From: Actinomycetales bacterium
GTDB taxonomy: Bacteria > Actinomycetota > Actinomycetes > Actinomycetales > Microbacteriaceae
DNA: 64,000 bases
Reading direction: 5' to 3'
NCBI GenBank assembly: GCA_015655415.1
Contig: JAATFB010000088.1
Coordinates: forward strand, 1 to 64,000
This document shows, in pieces, positions 25,718-34,627 of this stretch. Under the pieces are notes generated by a model. It did not search any database and was not told the DNA's origin. It saw nothing but the letters and a program-made list of their open reading frames with translations. Every line of letters begins with the position of its first letter. The first letter of the stretch is position 1. The translations under genes and the position numbers were made by a program.

Positions 25718-25766
25718 CGGCAACCTCCTCCGCTGCGACGCCGACGTAGCACGGGCGGGCCGAATG

Positions 25767-25925
25767 TCAGACGTTCCTTCTGATGAACCTCACCAGCCCC
25801 AGGATCACGGCGACGATCAGGATGACGATGCCGATCCAGAGCAGGAACTTGGCGGCGCCGATGAAGACACCCAGGAGCAGGAGCACGATTCCGACGATCA
25901 GCAGGACGAGCGCGAGAGCAATCAT
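25767..25925 (-). CDS. Small hydrophobic membrane protein (52 aa)
   Basis: From ATG 25923-25925 the product is nearly all hydrophobic, with two predicted membrane helices (residues about 2-21 and 27-47) and a basic C-terminus LVRFIRRNV. The frame extends upstream to 26015, but the added part is polar and unlike the rest. The ribosome site is weak (GGAAA, 12 bases upstream). It resembles small two-helix actinobacterial membrane proteins of unknown role. A coding function is likely but not proven. Confidence 0.5.
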   Translation of the reverse strand: MIALALVLLIVGIVLLLLGVFIGAAKFLLWIGIVILIVAVILGLVRFIRRNV

Positions 25926-26073
25926 GGCGGCCACATTTCCGGCCGGGACCATCGGAACGGTAGCCCTTGCGCGAACGCCGCCGGATGTGATCAGGCGTGA
26001 CGCGACCGACGGCATGCCGGCGAGCAGCGCCGTCGGGATACGGCGCCAGAATCCGTCGGCGTCACGAGCAGGG

Positions 26074-26967
26074 TCAGCCGTGTCGCCACTCGTCGTCGTG
26101 GATGACGGCGCCGGCCTGGCTGCCCATCTGCAGCATGCCGCCGTCCACGACCCAGGAGACTCCCGTCACGTACGACGCCGCGGGCGAGGCCAGGAACGCG
26201 ACCACGGCCGCCACCTCGCGGGCATCCCCCGGTCGGCCCAGCGGGATGCCCGCTCGGTGCGTCTCGCGCGCATCCACATCGGTCGCGTCGTTCATCGGCG
26301 TGGCGATCTCGCCAGGGGCAACGCAGTTCGACGTGATGCCCTGGTCGCCGAGCTCGAGGGCGATGGTCTTCATGAGGCCCCCGAGACCATGTTTGGCGGC
26401 GTCGTAGGCGGCGAAGCCGACCAGGGGCTGATGCTCGTGGACGCTCGTGACCGCGATCAGGCGTCCGCCCCGGCCGGCGTCGACCATGCGCCGCGCCGCA
26501 CGCTGGATGCACACGAACGCGCCGTCCAGGTCGGCGAGCACGGTCGTGCGCCAGGTGTCCCAGTCCGTGTCGAAGAATCGGGGACCGCCGTTGATGCCCG
26601 CGTTGTTGACGAACACGTCGACGCCTCCGAGCCGGTCGGCGAGTTCGTCGACGACGTCCGCGCACGAGGGCGCCTCCGTGGTGTCGAGCCGGCTCACCTG
26701 GGCGGCACGACCCTGCTCCCGCACGAGGCGCGCCGTCTCGTCGGCTCCGTCGGCATCCGAGTGATACGTGATCCCGATGTCCATGCCGGCCTGTGCGAGC
26801 GCGACCGCCGTGGCGCGTCCGATCCCGGAGTCGGCACCGGTGACGATCGCGGTGGCCGGACGGAAGTCCTGCCCGGGCACCTCGCTGCGCGGTCCGTCTT
26901 GCGCGACGCCGTCGGCGACGCGACCCGCGTGATCCCCGTCGTGGTGCCGTGGCTCGGGTGTGCTCAT
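26074..26967 (-). CDS. SDR family oxidoreductase (long N-terminal extension)
   Basis: 297 aa from ATG 26967 with AAGGAGGAACC immediately upstream. After a polar 40-residue N-terminal tail comes the classical SDR core: TGADSGIGRATA, NNAG (VFVNNAGINGG), catalytic serine in AVTSVHEHQ and Y-D-A-A-K. The C-terminal PGEIATPMND and VTGVSWVVDGG blocks are standard. The tail plus core resemble the glucose/ribitol dehydrogenase-like general-stress SDRs. It is divergent from the ThDP enzyme gene and may share its promoter region. Confidence 0.88.
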   Translation of the reverse strand: MSTPEPRHHDGDHAGRVADGVAQDGPRSEVPGQDFRPATAIVTGADSGIGRATAVALAQAGMDIGITYHSDADGADETARLVREQGRAAQVSRLDTTEAPSCADVVDELADRLGGVDVFVNNAGINGGPRFFDTDWDTWRTTVLADLDGAFVCIQRAARRMVDAGRGGRLIAVTSVHEHQPLVGFAAYDAAKHGLGGLMKTIALELGDQGITSNCVAPGEIATPMNDATDVDARETHRAGIPLGRPGDAREVAAVVAFLASPAASYVTGVSWVVDGGMLQMGSQAGAVIHDDEWRHG

Positions 26968-27349
26968 GGTTCCTCCTTCGTCCGATGCCACACAACCGCC
27001 TCGCACGGTGGACGCGAAAGGGGTTGCCGAGCCGCCGGGTATCGGGGATGCTTCCGCGGCTCCGCCGCAGTCCTGGGCGCCCGCGAGCCGGCGGCGCAGT
27101 ATGCGCCGCGCCGTCATGTCGCGCAACCGCTGTCCGCCACCGCGGCGAGCGGGTTGAGTGGTCTCGTCGCCGGGCGACGACGGCCGTGCCGGCGCACAGG
27201 GAACGACCGAGGCGGATCGGCCCCGTCCCGACACGGACCCCGAGAGCCAGGAGGACACGGCATCGGGAGGTCCCGCGGACCGACCGCACGAGGCTGGCGA
27301 CTCGACGGCCGCGAGCGCACCGCCGACCGACCATGAAGGAGGAGTCACG
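26968..27349. other. Divergent intergenic region between SDR and ThDP enzyme
   Basis: 382 bp without a convincing gene. A perfect 8-bp inverted repeat GCGGCGCA-gta-TGCGCCGC lies at 27091-27109 and could be an operator or hairpin. An open frame runs in phase into the ThDP enzyme from 27158, but it is low-complexity, and the strong AAGGAGGAGTCACG site marks ATG 27350. No clear -35/-10 pair was found. Confidence 0.4.
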
Positions 27350-29194
27350 ATGGCGACGACCGTCAGCGATGTGATCATCGAGCGGTTGAAGGAGTGGGGC
27401 GTCCGCCGCGTGTACGGGTTCCCGGGAGACGGGATCGGCGCCTTCGACGGCGCCCTGGGCAGGGCCGAGCGACGAGACCGCGAGGCGGGGGCGGAGGGCA
27501 TCGACTACATCCGGCCCACGCACGAGGAGATCTGCGCCCTGATGGCCACGGCGCACGCGAAGTGGACGGGCGAGGTCGGCGTGTGCATCGCCACGTCGAG
27601 TCCCGGCGGCTTCCACCTGCTGAACGGCCTCTACGACGCGCAGATGGACAACCAGCCCGTCGTGGCGATCGTGGGCCAGCAGGGGCTCGACGCGCTGGGC
27701 ACGTTCACCCAGCAGGAGAGCAATCTCGAGCGCGTGTTCCAGGACGTCGCCTGCTACGTGCACACCATCGTCAGTCCGGCGCAGGCGCAGGCCGTCGTCG
27801 ACACCGCGTTCCGCACGGCCAAGGCGCGCCTGCAGCCGGCCGTCGTGATCATCCCGCACGACGTGCAGGCGATGAAGGCGGTGATGCCTCCTGTGGCGCA
27901 CTGGGTCTCGCGTTCGAGCCGGACACCGGTCTCCACCCGCATCACCCCCGATGCGGCCCAGGTGCGCAGGGCCGCCGATGTCATCAACGCGGGACAGCGG
28001 GTCACGTTCCTGGTCGGCGCGGGAGCCCGCGGTGCGACGGACGAGGTGTTGCGGGCGGCCGATCTGGCGGGCGCAGGGATCATCACGGCATTGCGCGGCA
28101 AGGACGTGATCCCCGGCGACGTTCCCCACCACTCCGGGCAGCTCGGCCTGCTGGGCACGCTGCCCAGCCTGCACCAGGTGAACGGATGCGACACCCTGGT
28201 CATGCTCGGCACCAACTACCCGTACGGCGAGTTCCTGCCGAAGAGCGGATCGGCCAGGGGCGTCCAGGTGGACATCAAGCCGGAGCAGCTCGGAATCCGG
28301 TATCCGACCGAGGTGAACCTCTGGGGCGACGTCAAGGCGACGCTGGAGGCACTCCTCCCGCTGCTGGAACCGAAGGAGGACCTGTCGTGGCAGCGCCGCA
28401 TCGCCGATGAGATGCGCGGGTGGGAACGGGAGGAGGAGGCGGAGGCGATGGTCGGCTATCACGACGGCGCGAACCCGCGGCGGTTCTTCCACGAGCTGAA
28501 CAAGCGGCTGCCCGATCGAGCGGTGGTGACGGCGGACGCCGGCACCACCGCCGACTGGTACGCCCACCACCTGCGGCTCAGGCGCGGCATGCGCGGCGAC
28601 CTCTCGGGGCGCCTGGCCACCATGCTCGCCGCCATGCCCTACGCGGTCGCCGCGAAGTTCGCGTTCCCCGACCGGCCGGTGGTGTGCACGATCGGCGATG
28701 GCGCGTTCCAGATGCTCGGCATGAACGAGCTCATCACCGTGAAGAAGTACCTGAGCCGCTTCGAGAACAGGCAGCTCGTCGTCCTGGTGATGCACAACGA
28801 CGATCTCGGCCAGGTCTCCTGGGAGATGCGCACCGAGGACGCCGATCCCGTGTGGCGCACGGCGCAGGACGTGGAGTCGGTCGATTACGCGGGGTACGCG
28901 CGGCTCCTCGGGTTCCAGGGCATCCGGGTGGAGAGGGACGAGGACGCCGCGGCTGCGATCGAGACCGCGCTCACGCACGACGGCGTGACCGTGATCGATG
29001 CGATCGTGAGCCGCAGCATCCCGCCCCTGCCGCCGCACATCACCAAGGAGTACGCGAAGAACACCGCCATCTCGCTGCTGCGCGGCGACCCGTTCGAGCT
29101 CGACGTCATCCGGGGATCGGCGGCGGCGCTGGCGGCCGAGGGGATCGAGCGGGTGAAGGGCGCGCTGCACCTCGGCAAGGACGGCACGGTGTGA
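27350..29194 (+). CDS. Thiamine diphosphate-dependent enzyme, pyruvate oxidase-like
   Basis: 614 aa, the size of pyruvate oxidases and acetolactate-synthase-like enzymes. The N-terminal pyrimidine-binding domain has the activating glutamate E59 (PTHEEICALMATAHAK). The middle domain (about 195-335) is the FAD/ADP-type fold (VTFLVGAGARGATDEV). The C-terminal cofactor domain carries the ThDP motif, GDG at about 449 (CTIGDGAFQML) ending in HNDDLGQ. These place it in the pyruvate oxidase group, which decarboxylates pyruvate to acetate or acetyl phosphate at the membrane or in the cytosol. Acceptor use is not predictable. A long hairpin follows the stop. Confidence 0.87.
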   Translation: MATTVSDVIIERLKEWGVRRVYGFPGDGIGAFDGALGRAERRDREAGAEGIDYIRPTHEEICALMATAHAKWTGEVGVCIATSSPGGFHLLNGLYDAQMDNQPVVAIVGQQGLDALGTFTQQESNLERVFQDVACYVHTIVSPAQAQAVVDTAFRTAKARLQPAVVIIPHDVQAMKAVMPPVAHWVSRSSRTPVSTRITPDAAQVRRAADVINAGQRVTFLVGAGARGATDEVLRAADLAGAGIITALRGKDVIPGDVPHHSGQLGLLGTLPSLHQVNGCDTLVMLGTNYPYGEFLPKSGSARGVQVDIKPEQLGIRYPTEVNLWGDVKATLEALLPLLEPKEDLSWQRRIADEMRGWEREEEAEAMVGYHDGANPRRFFHELNKRLPDRAVVTADAGTTADWYAHHLRLRRGMRGDLSGRLATMLAAMPYAVAAKFAFPDRPVVCTIGDGAFQMLGMNELITVKKYLSRFENRQLVVLVMHNDDLGQVSWEMRTEDADPVWRTAQDVESVDYAGYARLLGFQGIRVERDEDAAAAIETALTHDGVTVIDAIVSRSIPPLPPHITKEYAKNTAISLLRGDPFELDVIRGSAAALAAEGIERVKGALHLGKDGTV

Positions 29195-29198
29195 CGGA

Positions 29199-29229
29199 GG
29201 CCGCGCCCGCGAGGCGGACGGGCGCGGCC
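29199..29229 (+). terminator. Hairpin terminator candidate after the ThDP enzyme
   Basis: GGCCGCGCCCG (29199-29209) and CGGGCGCGGCC (29219-29229) form a perfect 11-bp stem with a 9-nt loop, five bases after the stop codon. No U tract follows. It insulates the enzyme gene from the importer promoter. Confidence 0.6.
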
Positions 29230-29253
29230 GCATCGGCGGACCGCTTATATGAC

Positions 29254-29265
29254 AGAAGCGCTTCC
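29254..29265. promoter_or_regulatory. LacI-type operator AGAAGCGCTTCC before the third sugar importer
   Basis: GAAGCGCTTC (29255-29264) is a perfect 10-bp palindrome with the central CG of LacI/GalR operators, and it follows directly on an AT-rich TTATAT. It lies 93 bp before the binding-protein start. No LacI-family gene adjoins this operon, so the regulator is probably encoded elsewhere. Confidence 0.6.
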
Positions 29266-29357
29266 ACTGACAACCCCTGCACTCTCGCGCCGGAACGCCG
29301 TTGTCTGGATGATGTCCGGCCATTCGCCGGCGCCACCGCGCCACCAAGGAGTTGCCC

Positions 29358-30731
29358 ATGTCCGCCCGTACCCGCGTCGTCGCGGCCGTCTCCGTTCCCC
29401 TGCTCGCCGCCGGGCTCCTCGCCGGATGCAGCTCGGCCTCCACAGGAGGCTCCGACTCGTTCTCCACGAACGCCTCGGGCACGCTGAAGGCGTGGGCGTT
29501 CGACAACGCGGACGACGTCGGCAAGGCCCGGCTCTCCTACGCCAAGAGCCGCCTGAAGGGCGTCGACATCCAGCTCGACCAGACGACGTTCGACGCTCAG
29601 AAGTTCACCACGCGTGTCGCCAGCGGCAACGTCCCCGACGTGGTCCAGATGGACGCTCAGTTCGTCGCGACCTACGCGGCTCAGGGCCTCATCGCTCCGC
29701 TCGACAAGTGCTACGCCGCGCATCACGTCTCGCCGTCGGGCACGTTCTACCCGTCGGTCAAGGACGACGTGACGTACAAGGGCCACATCTGGGCCGTCCC
29801 GCAGTTCTACCAGCCTCCGGCGATCATCCTGAACACCCGCGTCATGCAGAAGGCGGGCGTCACGCCCGAGGACATCGACACCGCGCAGCCGGACCGGCTG
29901 ATCGCAGCCATCAAGAAGATGTACGTCGAACGCGGCGGCAAGCCTGTGACGCTGGGACTGGACCCGGTCGCGTCGGGCCAGCCGGGCCTGTGGATCCTGG
30001 GCTATGGGGGTCAGCTCATCGACGGCTCCGGCAAGCCGACGCTGGACGACCCGAAGAACGTCACGGGCCTTCAGGTGCTCAAGCGCATCTACGACGCGCA
30101 GGGCGGGTACGCGGCAGACAAGAGCTTCACCGACACGTTCGACACCTTCGGAAAGAAGAACCAGTTCGTCACCGATCAGGTGGGCGCACAGGTCGACAAC
30201 CAGTGGTACGTGAACGTGCTCACGCCCTACATCAAGCAGGTGCAGATCAGCGCGGTGCCGTTCCGCGGCCCCGACGGCAAGCCTTTCACCGTCTCCAGCG
30301 GCTCGGCCTTCGTCATTCCCGCCGGCGCGAAGAACAAGGACGCCGCCTGCGCGTGGGCGCTCGACCTGGACGGCATGGGCGCCTGGAAGGCGGCCGCCGC
30401 GGCGAGGGCGAAGACGCTGAAGGCGACGCCCGGCTCGGTGAACACCGGCCTGTTCACCGGCGAGCCCGCCGCCGACAAGTACATTCGGCGCACCTATGTC
30501 GTCCCCAGCGGGAATGCCGGCTTCGACAAGACGATCGACACCTTCTACGACGTGGTCGCAAGCGGCAAGTCCATCGGCACCTCCCCGGCGGGGCAGCAGA
30601 TCCAGACCGAGTTGCAGAACGCGTTGCAGTCCGCCCTCCTGGGATCCAAGTCCCCGGCGGCAGCGCTGAAGGACGCGCAGAGCGCTGCGATGACGGCATA
30701 CCGTCAGGCCGTCAAGGACTCGGGCAAGTGA
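29358..30731 (+). CDS. Sugar ABC transporter substrate-binding lipoprotein
   Basis: 457 aa from ATG 29358, which has AAGGAG seven bases upstream (a TTG six bases earlier is less likely). Signal peptide with lipobox LAGC, Cys24. Family 1 binding-protein features: FDAQKFTTRVASGNVPDVVQMDAQF, LIAPLDKCY, YKGHIWAVPQFYQPPAIILNTRVM. Two extra cysteines in the mature part (in DKCYAAHH and AACAWALD) could form a disulfide. It delivers a carbohydrate to the permeases that follow; the ligand cannot be told from sequence. Controlled by a LacI-type operator. Confidence 0.91.
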   Translation: MSARTRVVAAVSVPLLAAGLLAGCSSASTGGSDSFSTNASGTLKAWAFDNADDVGKARLSYAKSRLKGVDIQLDQTTFDAQKFTTRVASGNVPDVVQMDAQFVATYAAQGLIAPLDKCYAAHHVSPSGTFYPSVKDDVTYKGHIWAVPQFYQPPAIILNTRVMQKAGVTPEDIDTAQPDRLIAAIKKMYVERGGKPVTLGLDPVASGQPGLWILGYGGQLIDGSGKPTLDDPKNVTGLQVLKRIYDAQGGYAADKSFTDTFDTFGKKNQFVTDQVGAQVDNQWYVNVLTPYIKQVQISAVPFRGPDGKPFTVSSGSAFVIPAGAKNKDAACAWALDLDGMGAWKAAAAARAKTLKATPGSVNTGLFTGEPAADKYIRRTYVVPSGNAGFDKTIDTFYDVVASGKSIGTSPAGQQIQTELQNALQSALLGSKSPAAALKDAQSAAMTAYRQAVKDSGK

Positions 30732-31702
30732 TGTCCAGCTCCCAGGCGCTGCGGCGCGCCGCCTCCGCTCGCCGGCTTCCACCGGGCACTCGGGCAACGC
30801 GTCGTTCCTTGCAGCGTCGCAGGGAGGCCGTGGCCGGATACCTGTTCATCAGCCCCTGGATCGTCGGCTTCCTGGTGTTCACGGCCGGCTCGATGATCTA
30901 CAGCCTGGTGATCTCGTTCACGAGATACAACCTGGCGACCGGATCGGTGACTCCTGCGGGCGTCTCCAATTATGCGGAGCTCTTCCAGGATCCGAAGGTC
31001 GCGCAATCCCTGGGCAACACGCTCTTCTACGCTGTGCTCGCCGTGCCGTCGGAGATCGTGTTCGCCCTGCTCCTGGCGCTGCTCCTCAGCAAGGTCGGGC
31101 GCGGGTCGGGGTTCTTCCGCACCGTGTTCTACCTGCCGAAGATGACGCCGGTGGTGGCGACGGCGTCGGTGTTCCTGCTGCTGTTGAACGGGAACACCGG
31201 CGCCATCAACGCCTTCCTGGGGGTCTTCGGCATCCGCGGCCCGCAGTGGCTCGTCGACCCGCACTGGGTCATCCCCTCGATCGTGCTGATGACCCTGTGG
31301 GGCGTCAGCGGCACCATGGTGATCTTCCTGGCGGCGCTCAACGACGTGCCGCGCGACCTGTATGAGGTGGCGTCGCTGGATGGCGCCGGCCCCGTGCGCA
31401 AGTTCTTCGCCATCACGCTGCCGATGATCTCGGGTGCGCTCTTCTTCAACATCGTGGTGCTGACGATCGCTGCGTTCCAGGTGTTCGACCAGGCGTACCT
31501 GCTGTTCTGGCGTGACCAGACGAACGCATCGCCGAGCTCGTCGCTGTTCTACGCCGTGTACCTCTTCCAGCAGGCGTTCCGGCAGTTCGACTTCGGGTTC
31601 GCCTCGGCGATGGCATGGCTGCTGTTCCTGATCATCATGGCGATCACCGTGGTCCAGGTGCGGCTCAGCAACCGGTTCGTGTACTACGAGGAGGGGCGCT
31701 GA
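30731..31702 (+). CDS. Sugar ABC transporter permease (MalF-like)
   Basis: 323 aa from ATG 30731, overlapping the binding-protein stop by one base (TGATG). An arginine-rich N-terminal tail of about 33 residues precedes six predicted helices (first one YLFISPWIVGFLVFTAGSMI). The EAA loop at about 212 is divergent (EVASLDGAG, with Val and Ser in place of the two alanines) but keeps the essential glycine. It is followed by VRKFFAITLPMISG. Pairs with the next gene product. Confidence 0.91.
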   Translation: MSSSQALRRAASARRLPPGTRATRRSLQRRREAVAGYLFISPWIVGFLVFTAGSMIYSLVISFTRYNLATGSVTPAGVSNYAELFQDPKVAQSLGNTLFYAVLAVPSEIVFALLLALLLSKVGRGSGFFRTVFYLPKMTPVVATASVFLLLLNGNTGAINAFLGVFGIRGPQWLVDPHWVIPSIVLMTLWGVSGTMVIFLAALNDVPRDLYEVASLDGAGPVRKFFAITLPMISGALFFNIVVLTIAAFQVFDQAYLLFWRDQTNASPSSSLFYAVYLFQQAFRQFDFGFASAMAWLLFLIIMAITVVQVRLSNRFVYYEEGR

Positions 31703-32646
31703 TGGCCGTCGACCAGGTCGCGCAGAGCGGGGCGACGGCGTCTGCGCTGACCGGGCGGAAGGCGGGCCCGCCGAGACCGGTGAGGTCGCGCTCACCCCTC
31801 CGACCCGGACGGATCCTCGGCAGGGCGTTGCTCTGGGCGCTGTTGATCGGCTTCACGTGCCTGTTCCTGTACCCGTTCGCCTGGCTTCTGGCGGCCAGCC
31901 TCAAGCCGCGCGACGAGGTCTTCGACAACTCGCTGATCCCGGCGACGTTCGTACCCCAGAACTACGCGGACGTGTGGGGGCGGCTGCCGCTCCTGTCGTG
32001 GATCCTCATCAGCATCGTGATCGCCCTCCTGGCGGCGAGCCTCGTCGCGATCTCGAGCTCGGTGGTCGCTTTCGGCTTCGCCTACTTCCGGTTCCCCGGA
32101 CGCGGCGTCCTGTTCGGTCTGGTGCTCGCGACGATGATGCTGCCGACGGCCGTGACGATGGTTCCGCAATACCTCATCTGGCGCAGCATCGGGCTGGTCG
32201 GAACATGGGTCCCGCTGTTCGGCGCCAACCTGTTCGGCTCGGCGTTCTACATCTTCCTGCAGCGGCAGTTCTTCCTCGGCCTGCCGCGCGAGCTCTTCGA
32301 GGCAGCCCGCATCGATGGGGCGAGCTACTGGGGCCTGTTCCGCCGGATCGCGATGCCGTTGTCCGTCCCGTCGTTCATCATCGTGTTCCTGTTCGAGTTC
32401 CAGGCCAGCTGGAACAACCTGCAGGGCTCGTTGATCTACCTGAACGGCGGCAGCCCATCGGGCTTCACCGTGCCGCTCGGCATCTCGTATGCCATGACCG
32501 TGTTCAGCCCGACCAACGGCGGCCACGGCGACTACCAGTACGTGATGGTGGCGAGCCTCCTGGTCACCGTGCCCATGCTCATCCTGTTCGCATTCGGGCA
32601 ACGGTTCTTCGTGGAGGGGGTGGCCACCCAGGCTCGCAAGGGATGA
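31702..32646 (+). CDS. Sugar ABC transporter permease (MalG-like)
   Basis: 314 aa from ATG 31702, again coupled by a one-base TGATG overlap. The first helix lies near residues 38-60 (LLWALLIGFTCLFLYPFAWLL). The ATPase-docking loop is at about 200-208 (EAARIDGAS) followed by YWGLFRRIAMPLSVPSF, and the C-terminus FGQRFFVEGVATQARKG is the normal tail. The gene ends two bases before the stop of the convergent SDR gene, leaving no room for a separate terminator. Confidence 0.91.
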   Translation: MAVDQVAQSGATASALTGRKAGPPRPVRSRSPLRPGRILGRALLWALLIGFTCLFLYPFAWLLAASLKPRDEVFDNSLIPATFVPQNYADVWGRLPLLSWILISIVIALLAASLVAISSSVVAFGFAYFRFPGRGVLFGLVLATMMLPTAVTMVPQYLIWRSIGLVGTWVPLFGANLFGSAFYIFLQRQFFLGLPRELFEAARIDGASYWGLFRRIAMPLSVPSFIIVFLFEFQASWNNLQGSLIYLNGGSPSGFTVPLGISYAMTVFSPTNGGHGDYQYVMVASLLVTVPMLILFAFGQRFFVEGVATQARKG

Positions 32647-32648
32647 GG

Positions 32649-33446
32649 TCAGATCGTGGCGACGGAGCCCCCGTCGACGCGATAGTTCGAGCCGGTGACG
32701 AACGAGGCCGCGTCGGAGCACAGGAAGGCGATCACGGCCGCCACCTCCTCCGGCTCGCCGCGCCGCTTCAGCTCGAGGAACGGTCGCTCCTCGCTCAGGA
32801 ACGAGGCGATCGCCTCGTCGACGCCCACGCCCAGCTGTTCGGCTCGTCTGCGCATCATGGCATCCGTCATCGGGGTGTGGACGAAGGCGGGCGAGACGCT
32901 GTTCACCAGCAGGCCGTCGTCCGCGTACGCGCGTGAGAGCCCCTTCGACAGCGCCAGGATGCCGGCCTTCGCCGCGCAGTACGGCAGCTCGTCGTCGTAG
33001 GGCTGCACGGCATCCTCGGACGCGAGGAACACCAGACGCCCCCAGCCGCGACGCAGATCGGCCAGGAACTCCCGGGTGACCCGCACCGGCGCGAGCAGAT
33101 CCGTCTCCAGCGTCTGCGACCAGCCCTCGTCGTCGATCTCGTGGAACGGCCCCTGTGCGCCCGTGATCCCGGCGGAGTTCACCAGGATGTCGATCTCGCC
33201 GACGGCCGCAGCGGTGTTCGCGTGCAGGCGCGCCACCGCCTCGGGGTCGGTGAGGTCGGCCGCGAAGGCGTGCAGCGAGCCGGCCGGAGCGTCCAGGCCG
33301 GCGGCCGCGGCGTCGAGCGGACCCTGATCGAGGTCGGTGATCACCACGACGGCGCCCTCCCGAAGCAGGGCACGCGCCGTGTGCCATCCGATGCCGGAGT
33401 CGCCGCCGGTGACGAGCGCCTTCTTCCCCGCGATGCCGAGATCCAT
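32649..33446 (-). CDS. SDR family oxidoreductase
   Basis: 265 aa from ATG 33446; the frame continues upstream into the GCC repeat but without a start signal. Classical SDR motifs: TGGDSGIGWHTA (cofactor loop), aspartate after the second strand (VITDLDQG, suggesting NAD(H) preference), ILVNSAGITG, catalytic serine in LASEDA and Y-C-A-A-K. SPAFVHTPMTD and VTGSNYRVDGG close the domain. The substrate is unknown. It is divergent from another SDR gene, with the GCC microsatellite between them. Confidence 0.88.
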   Translation of the reverse strand: MDLGIAGKKALVTGGDSGIGWHTARALLREGAVVVITDLDQGPLDAAAAGLDAPAGSLHAFAADLTDPEAVARLHANTAAAVGEIDILVNSAGITGAQGPFHEIDDEGWSQTLETDLLAPVRVTREFLADLRRGWGRLVFLASEDAVQPYDDELPYCAAKAGILALSKGLSRAYADDGLLVNSVSPAFVHTPMTDAMMRRRAEQLGVGVDEAIASFLSEERPFLELKRRGEPEEVAAVIAFLCSDAASFVTGSNYRVDGGSVATI

Positions 33447-33514
33447 GCGGCAAGCCAACGGCATCCGGGACGCCGACGGCAGTCGTTGCGCGGCCGCACC
33501 GGTTCGTGCACAAT

Positions 33515-33629
<115 letters not shown>

Positions 33630-33715
33630 TCTTGCCGCCCTGTGGGCACCGAGGGCTGCGGACGCCGCCAGCGCAACCCCTTGCGAGCATCCCCCGGCTC
33701 GCGTTTCCTGCTGGC

Positions 33716-34612
33716 ATGATTGACACGCAATACACCTTCGACAACCCCGTGACCCGCTACCCCAAGGTCTCCCCTCCCCAGGATCAGGTGCCCGAGCCGG
33801 GCAGCGACACAGACCTCGTGCCACCCGCCGACCATGGCGAGGACAGCTACGTCGGCACGAACCGGCTGACCGGGCGCAGGGCGCTCGTCACCGGCGGCGA
33901 CTCGGGGATCGGCGCCGCCGTGGCGATCGCGTTCGCCAGGGAGGGGGCCGACGTCGCCATCGTCTACCTGCCCGAGGAGGAGGAGGACGCGCAGCGGGTC
34001 GCGGCCCTGATCCGGGACGCCGGACGCCAGGCGCTCACCCTCCCCGGCGACCTCGTCGATCCCGCCTTCTGCGCCGATGCCGTGCGACGCACGGCCGACG
34101 CCTTCGGCGGCATCGACATCCTGGTCAACAACGCGGGCAAGCAGATCTTCTGCAAGGACATCGCCGAGCTGCCCGACGAGCAGTTCGACCGCACGATGAA
34201 GACGAACGTCTACGCGATGTTCCACCTCACCAAGGCCGCGGTGCCCCGCATGCCGGCGGGATCCACCATCATCAACACCACCTCCGTGCAGGCCTACCTG
34301 CCCTCGGACGTGCTCGTGGACTACGCGACCACGAAGGCGGCGATCAACGCGTTCACCAAGGCCATCGCCGCCCAGCTCGCCCCGCGCGGGATCAGGGTGA
34401 ACGCCGTGGCGCCCGGACCGATCTGGACGCCGCTGCAGCCGAGCGCCGGCCAGCCGCCGGAGAAACTGCCGGACTTCGGCTCGCAGACGGCGCTGGGTCG
34501 CGCCGGTCAGCCCGCGGAGCTCGCACCGGCATACGTCTTCCTGGCGTCGCCGGAGTCCAGCTACGTCGTCGGCGAGACCCTCGCGGTCACCGGCGGGATG
34601 CCGACGCCGTAG
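33716..34612 (+). CDS. SDR family oxidoreductase, general-stress (glucose/ribitol dehydrogenase-like) type
   Basis: 298 aa from ATG 33716. The N-terminal 45 residues (YTFDNPVTRYPKVSPP...) match the extension of the YhdF/YghA-like stress SDRs; the core has TGGDSGIGAAV, ILVNNAGKQ, catalytic serine in TTSVQAY and Y-A-T-T-K. APGPIWTPLQPS is diagnostic of the group. No good ribosome site precedes ATG, and the open frame runs back through a polyproline-encoding GCC tract to GTG 33506, so a much longer N-terminus is formally possible though unlikely. Converges with the hypothetical gene at 34628. Confidence 0.87.
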   Translation: MIDTQYTFDNPVTRYPKVSPPQDQVPEPGSDTDLVPPADHGEDSYVGTNRLTGRRALVTGGDSGIGAAVAIAFAREGADVAIVYLPEEEEDAQRVAALIRDAGRQALTLPGDLVDPAFCADAVRRTADAFGGIDILVNNAGKQIFCKDIAELPDEQFDRTMKTNVYAMFHLTKAAVPRMPAGSTIINTTSVQAYLPSDVLVDYATTKAAINAFTKAIAAQLAPRGIRVNAVAPGPIWTPLQPSAGQPPEKLPDFGSQTALGRAGQPAELAPAYVFLASPESSYVVGETLAVTGGMPTP

Positions 34613-34627
34613 CGGGTGCCGTAGGGC

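Noticed and set aside
25991-29524. 1177-codon leftward open frame through the SDR and ThDP enzyme region
   Set aside because: Pure composition artefact: low-complexity arginine/glycine sequence, opposite a well-supported ThDP enzyme with intact motifs.
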